A stretch of DNA of 64,000 bases from NCBI RefSeq assembly GCF_001693415.1, contig NZ_MAKX01000001.1, forward strand, positions 886,047 through 950,046, read 5' to 3'. Origin of the DNA: Tenacibaculum soleae. GTDB lineage: Bacteria; Bacteroidota; Bacteroidia; Flavobacteriales; Flavobacteriaceae. The notes beneath the pieces were generated by a model. It saw nothing but the letters and a program-made list of their open reading frames with translations. It did not search any database and was not told the origin of the DNA. Position numbers and translations under genes: made by a program. This document shows, in pieces, positions 8,541 through 16,925 of this stretch (positions are counted from its first letter, which is position 1; every line of letters begins with the position of its first letter).

Positions 8541-9335
8541 TTAGTTAAATAATGCGTATGCTATTGCAATAAGTCCTACAATGGCACAGTAAATTGAAAA
8601 GTAAGATAATTTGCTTTTTTTAACCAAGGCAATCATCCAGTTACAGGCAACTAATCCTGCTAAGAAAGCAGCAATAAATCCAGCAGATATAGGTGCAATC
8701 TCAGAAGATTCAAAATTAATATCTCCACTCAAAAGATCTTTTGCTATTTTTCCGAAGATAAGAGGTACCACCATTAAAAAAGAAAAACGAGCTGCTTTAC
8801 TACGATCTATACCTAATAAAACAGACGTTGATATGGTTGCTCCAGATCTTGAAATACCAGGTAGCATAGCAATTGCTTGCGAAATACCGATAATTACAGA
8901 GTTACTAAAAGAAACTTTTTTGTTGGTATTTTTAGCTTTGTCTGCTAATAATAATAATACCGAGGTAATTAAAAGCATTGCACCAACTAATAATATTTTT
9001 CCTCCAAAAAATGACTCTAATTGTTCTTCAAACAATAAGCCAATAATTACTGCTGGAATCATAGAAATGATAATTTTTAAAGAAAACTTTGTCTCTTCAT
9101 TCCATTTAAATTGGAATAGGCCTTTAAAAATCTCGGCAATTTCTTTTCTAAAAACAACCAGTGTGCTTAATGCGGTTGCAAAGTGTAGTACTACAGTAAA
9201 AGTTAAACTTTCTTCTGGAATAGAAGTGTCTCCTAAAATAGCTTTGGCTAATTCAAGATGCCCACTTGATGATACAGGTAAAAATTCGGTAAGTCCTTGA
9301 ATAACTCCAAGAATAATAGCTTCTAGTAAATCCAT
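8541..9335 (-). CDS. uppP: Undecaprenyl-diphosphatase UppP (BacA)
   Basis: UppP dephosphorylates undecaprenyl diphosphate to recycle the lipid carrier of peptidoglycan and other surface polymers. The 264-residue integral membrane protein has both signature motifs: GLTEFLPVSSSGHLELA near the N-terminus, containing the catalytic Glu, and LPGISRSGATIS in the middle. Seven to eight hydrophobic helices are evident. It sits 2 bp from both neighbours, DUF3098 upstream and truB downstream, so it is part of a translationally packed operon. Confidence 0.95.
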   Translation of the reverse strand: MDLLEAIILGVIQGLTEFLPVSSSGHLELAKAILGDTSIPEESLTFTVVLHFATALSTLVVFRKEIAEIFKGLFQFKWNEETKFSLKIIISMIPAVIIGLLFEEQLESFFGGKILLVGAMLLITSVLLLLADKAKNTNKKVSFSNSVIIGISQAIAMLPGISRSGATISTSVLLGIDRSKAARFSFLMVVPLIFGKIAKDLLSGDINFESSEIAPISAGFIAAFLAGLVACNWMIALVKKSKLSYFSIYCAIVGLIAIAYALFN

Positions 9336-9337
9336 GC

Positions 9338-9580
9338 CTATTTTTTAGGATTGGCAAAAATAGCATAAATTTCAATACCTAGCCCAATAATTACTAAGGT
9401 TGGTGCTAAACGAATTCTACGCCAGCTATAAATTTCTTCATTAAAAATATTAGGGTTTTCACTTCCGCCGCCGGCCATTAAAATAAAGCCTAAACCAATT
9501 ACGGTTAAGCCAATTAGCATGATTATATAATTTCGTTTACCGAACAAGAATTCTTGTTTTGGTTGATTGTCTTTTTTCAT
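9338..9580 (-). CDS. DUF3098 family small membrane protein
   Basis: An 80-residue protein with two transmembrane helices (YIIMLIGLTVIGLGFILMAG and LAPTLVIIGLGIEIYAIF) joined by a short loop containing PNIFNEEIYSWRRIRLAP. This matches the DUF3098 family, which in Bacteroidetes sits between ftsX and uppP. The position suggests a link to cell-envelope synthesis, but the function is unknown. Confidence 0.8.
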   Translation of the reverse strand: MKKDNQPKQEFLFGKRNYIIMLIGLTVIGLGFILMAGGGSENPNIFNEEIYSWRRIRLAPTLVIIGLGIEIYAIFANPKK

Positions 9581-9587
9581 AAAAATC

Positions 9588-10466
9588 TTAATAATACAAA
9601 TCGTTAGTTTGTAGGTTTAAAAAACGTTGTGTGGCAAAAAAGGTGCTTATCCAAGTAATAAAAAAAGCAGTAAATAAAACCCCGCCTGTTACGTATGCTA
9701 ATGATACGTAGTCGGTTAATAATTCGAGTGTAGGAATGTATTTGTTAAGATAATAAATTACAATAGCTAAACCAATTAAAGAAATAACGGCTCCTAAAAC
9801 TCCTAGCTTAATACTTTGCCAAATAAAAGGTTTACGAATAAAACTTTTGGTAGCGCCCACCATTTGCATGGTTTTAATGTTAAATCTTTTAGAATAAATA
9901 GATAATCTAATAGAACTGTTTATTAAAATAATGGCAACTAAACCAAAAAAACCACTTAAAACTAATAACCAAAAGCTAATTTTTTGAATGTTTTTAGTTA
10001 GTAATTCCACTAAAGGTTTATCATAGTTTATCTCAGCAACAAAATCATTTTTGATAAAACCTTTTTTTATTTCGTTCATCTTTTTAGGAGTAACAAAATC
10101 CGCTTTTAAGTAGATGTCAATTCCGTTTTTAAGCGGATTGTCTCCTAAAAATTTTATAAAATCTTCACCTAAATCTCTTTTGTAAGTTTTTGCAGCTTCA
10201 TTTTTACTAATATAAACAACCTTTTTGGTGTATGTTTTCTTCTGAAGAATTTCCTTGAATTTTTTTAACTGGATGTCAGTCACGGCATCTTTTAAAAAGA
10301 GGGTCATTACAACTTTTTCTTTGAAATGGTTAGCAACTTTAGTTGATTTTAATAATACCAAGCCTAAAACTCCCATCATAAAAAGTACCAAAGCAATACT
10401 AACTACTACAGAAACATAAGAGGATTGTAGGCGTCTTTTTTGAAAAGAATCAAAAGAGTTTGTCAT
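9588..10466 (-). CDS. ftsX: Cell-division permease-like protein FtsX
   Basis: FtsX is the membrane partner of FtsE and activates peptidoglycan hydrolases during division. The 292-residue protein has one N-terminal helix, a periplasmic domain and three C-terminal helices. The motif RFNIKTMQMVGATKSFIRKP is the cytoplasmic coupling segment typical of FtsX. ftsE is not adjacent, which is common in Bacteroidota. It is the first gene of the leftward ftsX-DUF3098-uppP-truB run. Confidence 0.9.
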   Translation of the reverse strand: MTNSFDSFQKRRLQSSYVSVVVSIALVLFMMGVLGLVLLKSTKVANHFKEKVVMTLFLKDAVTDIQLKKFKEILQKKTYTKKVVYISKNEAAKTYKRDLGEDFIKFLGDNPLKNGIDIYLKADFVTPKKMNEIKKGFIKNDFVAEINYDKPLVELLTKNIQKISFWLLVLSGFFGLVAIILINSSIRLSIYSKRFNIKTMQMVGATKSFIRKPFIWQSIKLGVLGAVISLIGLAIVIYYLNKYIPTLELLTDYVSLAYVTGGVLFTAFFITWISTFFATQRFLNLQTNDLYY

Positions 10467-10527
10467 TGTTTAATATGAGTTTAGACTTTGCAAGATACAA
10501 ATATTTAATAATTTTTTAGCGAATCAA

Positions 10528-10929
10528 TTATTCGATTTCTTGGCATAATTCAATTAAAACACCATTAGTGGTTTTTGGATGTAAAAAAGCAACTAATTTA
10601 TTGTCAGCACCTTTTTTAGGGGTTTCATTTAATACCGTAAAACCTTCATTTTGTAAACGTTTCATTTCGGCATTAATATCGTTAACAGCAAAAGCTATGT
10701 GATGAATTCCTTCTCCTTTTTTATCAATAAACTTAGCTATTGGACTATCGGGTTTTGTAGCCTCTAATAGTTCGACTTTGTTTACACCAGATTTAAAAAA
10801 AGAAGTTTTTACACCTTCACTAGCAACTTCTTCAATTTTATAATGAGGTTTGCCAAAAAGTGAAGCAAACAGCTCATTAGATTTTTCTAAATTTTTTACA
10901 GCAATACCAATATGTTCTATATTATTCAT
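10528..10929 (-). CDS. mce: Methylmalonyl-CoA epimerase
   Basis: The 133-residue vicinal-oxygen-chelate protein interconverts (2R)- and (2S)-methylmalonyl-CoA in the propionyl-CoA/succinyl-CoA pathway. Two beta-alpha-beta modules are visible: NIEHIGIAVKNLEKSNELF with metal-binding His6, and GEGIHHIAFAVNDINAEM with the second metal His; the final metal Glu is in NGVLIELCQE. Length and order match characterised epimerases. The mutase genes are not in the window. Confidence 0.9.
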   Translation of the reverse strand: MNNIEHIGIAVKNLEKSNELFASLFGKPHYKIEEVASEGVKTSFFKSGVNKVELLEATKPDSPIAKFIDKKGEGIHHIAFAVNDINAEMKRLQNEGFTVLNETPKKGADNKLVAFLHPKTTNGVLIELCQEIE

Positions 10930-11025
10930 TTGGTAAAAATAATAAATTCTATCGGTAACTAAGAATAGTAAAAACCAAAGTGTTTGCTATGAGAAATAAT
11001 TAGTTTAATCATTGATTTATATAAG

Positions 11026-11136
11026 ATGTTTATTTTGGTTTTTATAGATTGGTGGTTTTTTAACCTTATTATACTTGGGGCTTTAATTATAGTGCGTTGC
11101 ATCTTAAATTGTGAAAGGAGATTTTACAAAAAATAA
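11026..11136 (+). CDS. Candidate 36-residue membrane peptide
   Basis: This ORF lies in the 354-bp gap between mce and the response regulator. It encodes MFILVFIDWWFFNLIILGAL followed by a basic tail (CERRFYKK): a single likely transmembrane helix with positive-inside topology. No clear -7 box or ribosome site precedes it, so it may be fortuitous; T-rich DNA easily encodes hydrophobic residues. Nothing else convincing was seen in the gap apart from an imperfect -7-like TATATTTA before the response regulator. Confidence 0.25.
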   Translation: MFILVFIDWWFFNLIILGALIIVRCILNCERRFYKK

Positions 11137-11283
11137 AGAGGAGAAAGGAATTGATCAAATAATATAAAATTGTATTTTTTAGATAAGCACCCCGAAAAGT
11201 AACAAGTTTAATAATAAATTGCTATATTTAAAGGCATAGTATAATCCCCCTTATAAGATAATAGTAACCAAACCTACGTAATT

Positions 11284-11928
11284 ATGAAATATTCAGTTGT
11301 AGTTGTAGATGATCATACATTATTGTCACAAGCTATTGAGGGGATGGTAAATACTTTTGAAAAATTTAAAGTATTATATACCAGTAAAAATGGAAAAGAA
11401 CTAACCGCAAAGTTTTCTGCTTCGCCTAAAAATATACCAGATATTGTATTGTTAGATGTTAATATGCCAATAATGAATGGTATTGAAACAACTGAATGGA
11501 TAGTTAATAACCATCCAAGCGTAAATGTAATGGCATTATCGGTAGAGGATGCAGATAATACTATATTAAAAATGCTAAAAGCAGGAGCTGTAGGTTACTT
11601 GTTGAAAGATACAAAGAAAGAAGTTTTAGAAAAAGCCTTGTTAGAAATGATGGATAATGGTTTTTATCATAGCAAAAATGTGACAAACTTATTGTTAGAT
11701 TCAGTATCAAGCAAAAATGGAAAGCATAATGTGTCTTTTAAAGATAATGAAATGAAGTTCATGAAGCTAGCCTGCTCTGAACTAACTTATAAAGAAATAG
11801 CAGAAAAAATGTTTTTAAGCCCCAAAACGATTGATGGTTATCGCGATAGTTTGTTTACTAAATTGAATATTAGAAATAGGGTAGGGTTGGTAATATATGC
11901 CGTGAAAAATAAAATTTACACTCCGTAA
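11284..11928 (+). CDS. NarL/FixJ-type response regulator
   Basis: This 214-residue two-component regulator has a receiver domain at residues 1-120, with the acidic pair in VVVVDDH, the phospho-acceptor Asp58 in VLLDVNMPIMNG and Lys108 in GYLLKDT. A LuxR-type helix-turn-helix follows at about 150-205 (ELTYKEIAEKMFLSPKTIDGYRD). No histidine kinase is adjacent, so its partner is unknown. The preceding 354-bp gap presumably holds its promoter. Confidence 0.9.
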   Translation: MKYSVVVVDDHTLLSQAIEGMVNTFEKFKVLYTSKNGKELTAKFSASPKNIPDIVLLDVNMPIMNGIETTEWIVNNHPSVNVMALSVEDADNTILKMLKAGAVGYLLKDTKKEVLEKALLEMMDNGFYHSKNVTNLLLDSVSSKNGKHNVSFKDNEMKFMKLACSELTYKEIAEKMFLSPKTIDGYRDSLFTKLNIRNRVGLVIYAVKNKIYTP

Positions 11929-11937
11929 TTTTATCCT

Positions 11938-11945
11938 TATTTTTG
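11938..11945 (+). promoter_or_regulatory. rbfA -7 box
   Basis: TATTTTTG fits TAnnTTTG, with a -33-like TTTA 19 nt upstream (11915-11918). It ends 4 nt before ATG 11950, so the transcript would be leaderless or nearly so. Confidence 0.45.
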
Positions 11946-11949
11946 CAAG

Positions 11950-12345
11950 ATGGAAGAAACGAACAGACAACGAAAAATTGCAGGAGTATTACAAGAAGAT
12001 TTAGTAGATGTTCTACAGCGAGCTGCGCAAGATGGAATGAAAGGGATTATAATATCTGTTTCAAAAGTGTCGGTTACTGCCGATTTAGGAGTTGCAAAAG
12101 TGTATTTAAGCGTTTTTCCTTCTGATAAAAGAGATGAAATTGTTGAGGGAGTAATATCTAATACACCTTTAATTCGTCATGAAATGGCGAAAAGAACAAG
12201 ACATCAGTTAAGAAGAATGCCTGAATTGTTGTTTTTTGGTGATGATAGTTTAGATTATATTGAAGATATTGATAAATCTTTAAAAGGAGAAGATGTAGAT
12301 CCTATAAAAAATCCAGATGTTTTACCTCGTCGTCAAAAGCGTTAA
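11950..12345 (+). CDS. rbfA: Ribosome-binding factor A
   Basis: RbfA binds the immature 30S subunit and helps 16S rRNA 5'-end maturation. The 131-residue protein has the single KH-like fold pattern: ETNRQRKIAGVLQEDLVDVL, then IISVSKVSVTADLGVAKVYL and the basic AKRTRHQLRRMPELLFFGDD. It is followed after 40 bp by the LolE-type permease, an arrangement I recall from other Flavobacteriia. Confidence 0.92.
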   Translation: MEETNRQRKIAGVLQEDLVDVLQRAAQDGMKGIIISVSKVSVTADLGVAKVYLSVFPSDKRDEIVEGVISNTPLIRHEMAKRTRHQLRRMPELLFFGDDSLDYIEDIDKSLKGEDVDPIKNPDVLPRRQKR

Positions 12346-12385
12346 TGAATTTTATTTAGAATGCTAATATAAAATTTATAGCTAA

Positions 12386-13588
12386 TTGAAATTTTCACTA
12401 TACATCGCTAAAAGATACCTGTTTTCAAAAACAAGCACAAACGCAATAAATATAATTACATTTATTGCCGTTTTTGGTGTTGTTATCGGAACTTTAGCAT
12501 TGTTTGTTATTTTATCTGGTTTTTCAGGGTTAAGAACTTTTAGTGAATCGTTATTAAGTGATTCTGATCCTGATATAAAAATAACAACATCAGTTGGAAA
12601 AACTTTTGAATATACCGATGAAATACATCAAAAATTAATTGGTCAAAAAGAAATAAAAGCAGTTTCTAAAACTATTGAAGAGCGAGTTTATCTAAAATAT
12701 AAAGATAAAAATCAAGTTGCTTTTATAAAAGGGGTTGATGAACATTACAATACCATTATCCCAGTAGATTCTTTATTAACTGTTGGAACGTGGATTGATC
12801 CTGAGTTTAAAAATACAGCCGTAATTGGTTACGGAATTTCATATAATTTATCATTAGGTATCTTGAATTTTGGAGAGCCATTACAAATTTTGGTACCAAA
12901 ACCAGGCAAAGGGTTTGTAAACGTAAACAATGCTTTTTATTCGGTTTCAACACAAATAGTGGGTGCTTATGAAGGAACCGAAGAGTTTCAAAATAAGTAT
13001 GTTTTTACCGAACTGTCTTTAGCGCAAGAGCTTTTGAAGTATCGTAAAAATCAAATATCGGGGGTTGAGCTAAAATTAAATAAAGCAGTTGATTTAGATG
13101 ATTTTCAACAAAAACTACAACAAAAATTAGGTGAAGATTTTAAGGTTAAAACAAGAGCTCAGTTAAATAGTTTGTATTACAAAGTAATTAATACTGAAAA
13201 TTTTATTTCTTATTTAATATTTACTTTGATAATAGCCATTGCTTTGTTTAATGTAATTGGATCTATAATTATGATGATTATTGATAAACGTAAAAACCTT
13301 AAAACCTTATACAATTTAGGAGCAAGTGTTGATGAAATAAAAAAAATATTTATCCTACAAGGATTTTTATTAACCCTTGTAGGGATGTTTGCAGGAGTTG
13401 TTTTTGGGGTTGTTTTAGTGTTAATTCAGCAACGATATGAACTATTTATGATAACAGAAACATTAGCTTATCCAGTTGAATTTAGATGGTTAAACTTATT
13501 GGTTGTACTGTTAACAATTGCCACATTAGGTTTTATTGCAGCTAAAGTTGCAAGTTCAAGAATATCTGTTAAATTTATTGAAAAATAA
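12386..13588 (+). CDS. LolC/LolE-like ABC transporter permease
   Basis: The 400-residue protein has one N-terminal helix, a periplasmic MacB-like domain and three C-terminal helices (FtsX domain), the plan of LolC/LolE subunits that extract lipoproteins from the inner membrane. It opens with the typical FSLYIAKRYLFSK and contains IIMMIIDKRKNLKTLYNLGA, the coupling segment. The start is a TTG at 12386: this begins exactly at the conserved N-terminus and no ATG or GTG fits. The cognate ATPase is not adjacent. The stop is 2 bp from the convergent dusB stop. Confidence 0.85.
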   Translation: MKFSLYIAKRYLFSKTSTNAINIITFIAVFGVVIGTLALFVILSGFSGLRTFSESLLSDSDPDIKITTSVGKTFEYTDEIHQKLIGQKEIKAVSKTIEERVYLKYKDKNQVAFIKGVDEHYNTIIPVDSLLTVGTWIDPEFKNTAVIGYGISYNLSLGILNFGEPLQILVPKPGKGFVNVNNAFYSVSTQIVGAYEGTEEFQNKYVFTELSLAQELLKYRKNQISGVELKLNKAVDLDDFQQKLQQKLGEDFKVKTRAQLNSLYYKVINTENFISYLIFTLIIAIALFNVIGSIIMMIIDKRKNLKTLYNLGASVDEIKKIFILQGFLLTLVGMFAGVVFGVVLVLIQQRYELFMITETLAYPVEFRWLNLLVVLLTIATLGFIAAKVASSRISVKFIEK

Positions 13589-13590
13589 GA

Positions 13591-14592
13591 TTACCCTATT
13601 TCAGGAATAATCATATTACCAAAGGTAGCTTCTACTTCATCAAAAGCAGCAAAAACATCTTTTGCATCATCTGAAGTAACCATTTTCATACGGTATTCTT
13701 TAAAATGAGGAATTCCCTTAAAATAATTGGTGTAATGTCTTCTAGTTTCAAAAACACCTAACACAGGCCCTTTCCAATCAATAGCCATTTGTAAATGCCT
13801 ACGTGCCATTTCTACACGTTGTGCAATCGTAGGTTTAGCTAAATATTTACCTGTTTTAAAATAATGTTTTACTTCGTTAAAAAACCAAGGATACCCAATT
13901 GCGGCTCTACCAATCATACAGCCATCTAAACCATATTTATCACGCATTTCCATTGCTTTTTCTGGCGAAGTAACATCACCATTACCAAATACAGGAATGT
14001 GCATTCGTTGATTGTTCTTTACTTGTGCAATTGGCGCCCAATCTGCATCACCTTTGTACATTTGTGCACGTGTACGTCCGTGAATAGCAATGGCAGCGCA
14101 ACCAACATCCTGCAAGCGCTCGGCAACTTCAACAATTCTTATCGAATCATGATCCCAGCCTAAACGTGTTTTTACGGTAACAGGTAAATTAGTGTGTTTT
14201 ACCATGGCTTCAGTTAAAGAAACCATCAAATCAATATCTTTTAAAATACCAGCACCAGCACCTTTAGAAACCACTTTTTTAACAGGGCATCCAAAGTTAA
14301 TGTCAATAATATCTGGGTTTGATTTTTCAACAATTTCTACCGTTTTTAGCATCGAATCTAAATTTGCACCAAAAATCTGAATCCCAACAGGACGTTCTTT
14401 TTCGTAAATATCTAATTTCATAACGCTTTTTGCAGCATCACGAATCAGTCCTTCTGATGAAATAAATTCAGTATATACCACGTCAGCACCATTTTCTTTG
14501 CATAAAGCTCTAAACGGTGGGTCACTCACATCTTCCATCGGCGCTAATAATAGCGGAAAATCAGGAAGTTCAATATTGCCAATTTTTACCAT
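13591..14592 (-). CDS. dusB: tRNA-dihydrouridine synthase
   Basis: A 333-residue FMN enzyme that reduces specific uridines in tRNA. It shows the TIM-barrel start LLLAPMEDVSDPPFRALC, the catalytic-cysteine block DINFGCPVKKVVSKGAGAGI, TVKTRLGW, and IHGRTRAQMYKGDADW. The later phosphate-binding pattern FGNGDV...GCMIGRAAIGYPW agrees with the DusB group. It is divergent from lepA and has its own -7 box ending 4 nt before the ATG. Confidence 0.93.
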   Translation of the reverse strand: MVKIGNIELPDFPLLLAPMEDVSDPPFRALCKENGADVVYTEFISSEGLIRDAAKSVMKLDIYEKERPVGIQIFGANLDSMLKTVEIVEKSNPDIIDINFGCPVKKVVSKGAGAGILKDIDLMVSLTEAMVKHTNLPVTVKTRLGWDHDSIRIVEVAERLQDVGCAAIAIHGRTRAQMYKGDADWAPIAQVKNNQRMHIPVFGNGDVTSPEKAMEMRDKYGLDGCMIGRAAIGYPWFFNEVKHYFKTGKYLAKPTIAQRVEMARRHLQMAIDWKGPVLGVFETRRHYTNYFKGIPHFKEYRMKMVTSDDAKDVFAAFDEVEATFGNMIIPEIG

Positions 14593-14596
14593 GTTG

Positions 14597-14604
14597 CAAA
14601 GTTA
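14597..14604 (-). promoter_or_regulatory. dusB -7 box
   Basis: On the minus strand this reads TAACTTTG, with a TTTA-like -33 about 20 nt upstream. It ends 4 nt before the dusB ATG, giving another leaderless-type spacing. Confidence 0.45.
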
Positions 14605-14635
14605 CTTTTTATTTTTTTATTGAGTAAATTTTTAA

Positions 14636-14666
14636 TTGTACAACGTTTTTCAAAAAAGTATCTTTG
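14636..14666 (+). promoter_or_regulatory. lepA promoter
   Basis: TTG at 14636-14638, a 20-nt spacer and TATCTTTG at 14659-14666 fit the Bacteroidota promoter pattern. The ATG is 28 nt further on. Confidence 0.55.
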
Positions 14667-14694
14667 TCGGTCATAAGAAGTTAGAACACGAAGC

Positions 14695-16491
14695 ATGAAA
14701 AAAATAAGAAACTTTTGCATTATTGCGCATATTGATCACGGTAAAAGCACACTTGCTGATAGATTATTAGACTATACAGGTTCGGTTACCGAGCGTGAAA
14801 AACAAAGTCAGCTTTTAGATAATATGGATTTAGAGCGTGAGCGTGGTATTACCATTAAGTCACACGCAATTCAAATGGAATATACGTATGAAGGAGAAGA
14901 ATATGTACTAAATTTAATTGATACTCCAGGACACGTAGATTTCTCGTATGAAGTTTCTCGTTCAATTGCTGCTTGTGAAGGTGCTTTGTTAATTGTTGAT
15001 GCAGCACAAAGTATACAGGCACAAACAATTTCTAATTTATATTTAGCGTTAGATAATGATTTAGAAATTATTCCGGTATTAAATAAAGTGGATTTACCAA
15101 GTGCAAATCCAGAAGAAGTTACCGATGATATTGTTGATTTATTAGGATGTGACGCCGAAGATGTAATTCACGCAAGTGGAAAAACTGGTTTCGGAGTAGA
15201 TAATATTTTAGCAGCAATTATAAATAAAGTTCCTGCGCCTCAAGGTAATCCTGATGCGCCGTTAAAAGCCTTAATTTTTGATTCGGTATATAACTCTTAC
15301 CGTGGAATTGAAACTTATTTTAGAGTAATTGATGGTTCTATCAAAAAGAATCAACGAATTAAATTCATGGCAACAGGTAAAGAGTATGGAGCTGATGAGG
15401 TTGGTACTTTAAAGTTAGAACAAGAAGTAAAAAAAGAAGTAAAAACAGGAGATGTAGGGTATTTAATTACAGGTATTAAAGCCGCAAAAGAAGTAAAAGT
15501 AGGAGATACAATTACCGATTTTGAAAACCCTACAACCGATACAATTGATGGTTTTGAGGATGTAAAACCAATGGTATTTGCGGGTATTTACCCTGTTGAT
15601 ACAGAAGATTACGAAGAGCTTCGTAACTCAATGGAAAAATTACAATTAAATGATGCTTCTTTAGTGTTTCAACCAGAAAGTTCAGCAGCTTTAGGTTTTG
15701 GATTTCGATGTGGGTTTTTAGGAATGTTACACATGGAAATTATTCAAGAACGTTTAGAGCGTGAGTTTAATATGACCGTAATTACTACGGTTCCTAACGT
15801 ATCATATCATGCTTATACAAAGAAAAATCCAGAGGAAATTGTTTTATTAAACAATCCAACAGATTTACCAGATCCATCAAGGTTAGATCGAGTAGAAGAG
15901 CCTTTTATTAAAGCATCTATCATTACAAAGTCAGATTTTGTAGGGCAAGTAATGTCACTTTGTATTGAAAAAAGAGGAGAAATCGTAAATCAAACGTATT
16001 TAACAACCGAAAGAGTTGAATTAACATTTGATATGCCGTTGGCAGAAATTGTTTTCGATTTTTATGATCGATTAAAAACAGTATCTAAAGGATACGCGTC
16101 ATTTGATTATGCTCCCATAGGAATGCGTACCTCAAAATTAGTACGTGTAGATATTTTATTAAATGGGCAACCTGTAGATGCACTTTCGGCATTATTACAT
16201 GCAGATAACGCCTACACGATAGGTAAAAAAATAGTAGAAAAATTAAAAACGTTAATACCAAGACAACAGTTTGATATTCCTATTCAAGCTGCGATTGGAG
16301 CAAAAATTATTGCGCGTGAAACTACCAAAGCATTGCGTAAAGATGTAACAGCAAAATGTTACGGTGGTGATATTTCGCGTAAACGTAAGTTATTAGAAAA
16401 GCAGAAAAAAGGTAAAAAGAGAATGCGTCAGGTTGGTAATGTAGAAATTCCGCAAGAAGCATTTATGGCAGTTTTAAAACTAAATGATTAA
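14695..16491 (+). CDS. lepA: Elongation factor 4 (LepA)
   Basis: A 598-residue translational GTPase that acts on stalled or assembling ribosomes. The G1 motif is [20 protein letters not shown]2 follows in [10 protein letters not shown]3 is DTPGHVDF and G4 is LNKVDLP. The LepA-specific C-terminal domain is present, ending with [20 protein letters not shown] and [16 protein letters not shown]. Length is exactly as expected. It is transcribed from a promoter in the dusB-lepA divergent region. Confidence 0.97.
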   Translation: MKKIRNFCIIAHIDHGKSTLADRLLDYTGSVTEREKQSQLLDNMDLERERGITIKSHAIQMEYTYEGEEYVLNLIDTPGHVDFSYEVSRSIAACEGALLIVDAAQSIQAQTISNLYLALDNDLEIIPVLNKVDLPSANPEEVTDDIVDLLGCDAEDVIHASGKTGFGVDNILAAIINKVPAPQGNPDAPLKALIFDSVYNSYRGIETYFRVIDGSIKKNQRIKFMATGKEYGADEVGTLKLEQEVKKEVKTGDVGYLITGIKAAKEVKVGDTITDFENPTTDTIDGFEDVKPMVFAGIYPVDTEDYEELRNSMEKLQLNDASLVFQPESSAALGFGFRCGFLGMLHMEIIQERLEREFNMTVITTVPNVSYHAYTKKNPEEIVLLNNPTDLPDPSRLDRVEEPFIKASIITKSDFVGQVMSLCIEKRGEIVNQTYLTTERVELTFDMPLAEIVFDFYDRLKTVSKGYASFDYAPIGMRTSKLVRVDILLNGQPVDALSALLHADNAYTIGKKIVEKLKTLIPRQQFDIPIQAAIGAKIIARETTKALRKDVTAKCYGGDISRKRKLLEKQKKGKKRMRQVGNVEIPQEAFMAVLKLND

Positions 16492-16526
16492 GTTTTTTTA
16501 GGAATTAAAAGCCAAAACGAGAATTA

Positions 16527-16703
16527 ATGAAAAAATCACATTATCAAATTATTGGTATATTTATAATTATCATACTTACTTCTTTTTTAAAGAATACTAA
16601 TTACCAAGGTTTTTGGTTTTCATTTATTGTAGGGGTCTTATTTATAATTGGTCTTCTGTTTATTTTAGGAACTTTTCCAAGAAAAGAACAAAACGATAAC
16701 TAA
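16527..16703 (+). CDS. Small two-helix membrane protein (58 aa)
   Basis: A 58-codon ORF begins 35 bp after lepA with ATG. It encodes MKKSHYQIIGIFIIIILTSF, a short polar turn (KNTNYQGFW), a second helix (IVGVLFIIGLLFILGTF) and a charged end PRKEQNDN. The basic start, two clean hydrophobic segments and the terminator 58 bp downstream suggest a real gene co-transcribed with lepA. No family recognised. Confidence 0.5.
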   Translation: MKKSHYQIIGIFIIIILTSFLKNTNYQGFWFSFIVGVLFIIGLLFILGTFPRKEQNDN

Positions 16704-16760
16704 TATGTTTGTTCCCCAGTGAAGGCAGTAACCCACGAAGATAAAAATTAAGAGTAGAAA

Positions 16761-16793
16761 AAAACCTTTTTGAGAAATCAAGAAGGTTTTTTT
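16761..16793 (+). terminator. Rho-independent terminator after lepA and small ORF
   Basis: A 13-bp stem (16761-16773 with 16778-16790, one G-U pair) closes a GAAA tetraloop and is followed by a T run. Confidence 0.8.
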
Positions 16794-16796
16794 GTA

Positions 16797-16866
16797 GCTA
16801 TTTCCTGCTTTTCATTATATCTTTTTTGAAAAAAACAAAAAAGGATGTCATTTCAATCAGGGCTAT
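16797..16866 (+). repeat. Dispersed intergenic repeat, copy 1
   Basis: The element begins GCTATTTCCTGCTTTTC, has a central perfect 8-bp hairpin (CTTTTTTG with CAAAAAAG) and ends CAATCAGGGCTA. Copy 2 at 47164-47240 shares both ends and the central hairpin in the same orientation. Similar elements recur between genes in Flavobacteriia, as far as I recall. The rest of the 434-bp gap between lepA and the LytTR gene shows nothing further. Confidence 0.6.
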
Positions 16867-16925
16867 ACTAGTTTAACAATATATGGCTATTTTAAGAGTA
16901 ACTAATTGTAAATGTTGGCTTTTGT

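Noticed and set aside
8611..9300. 229-codon ORF on the plus strand opposite uppP
   Set aside because: uppP has both catalytic motifs and full length on the minus strand; this is its shadow.
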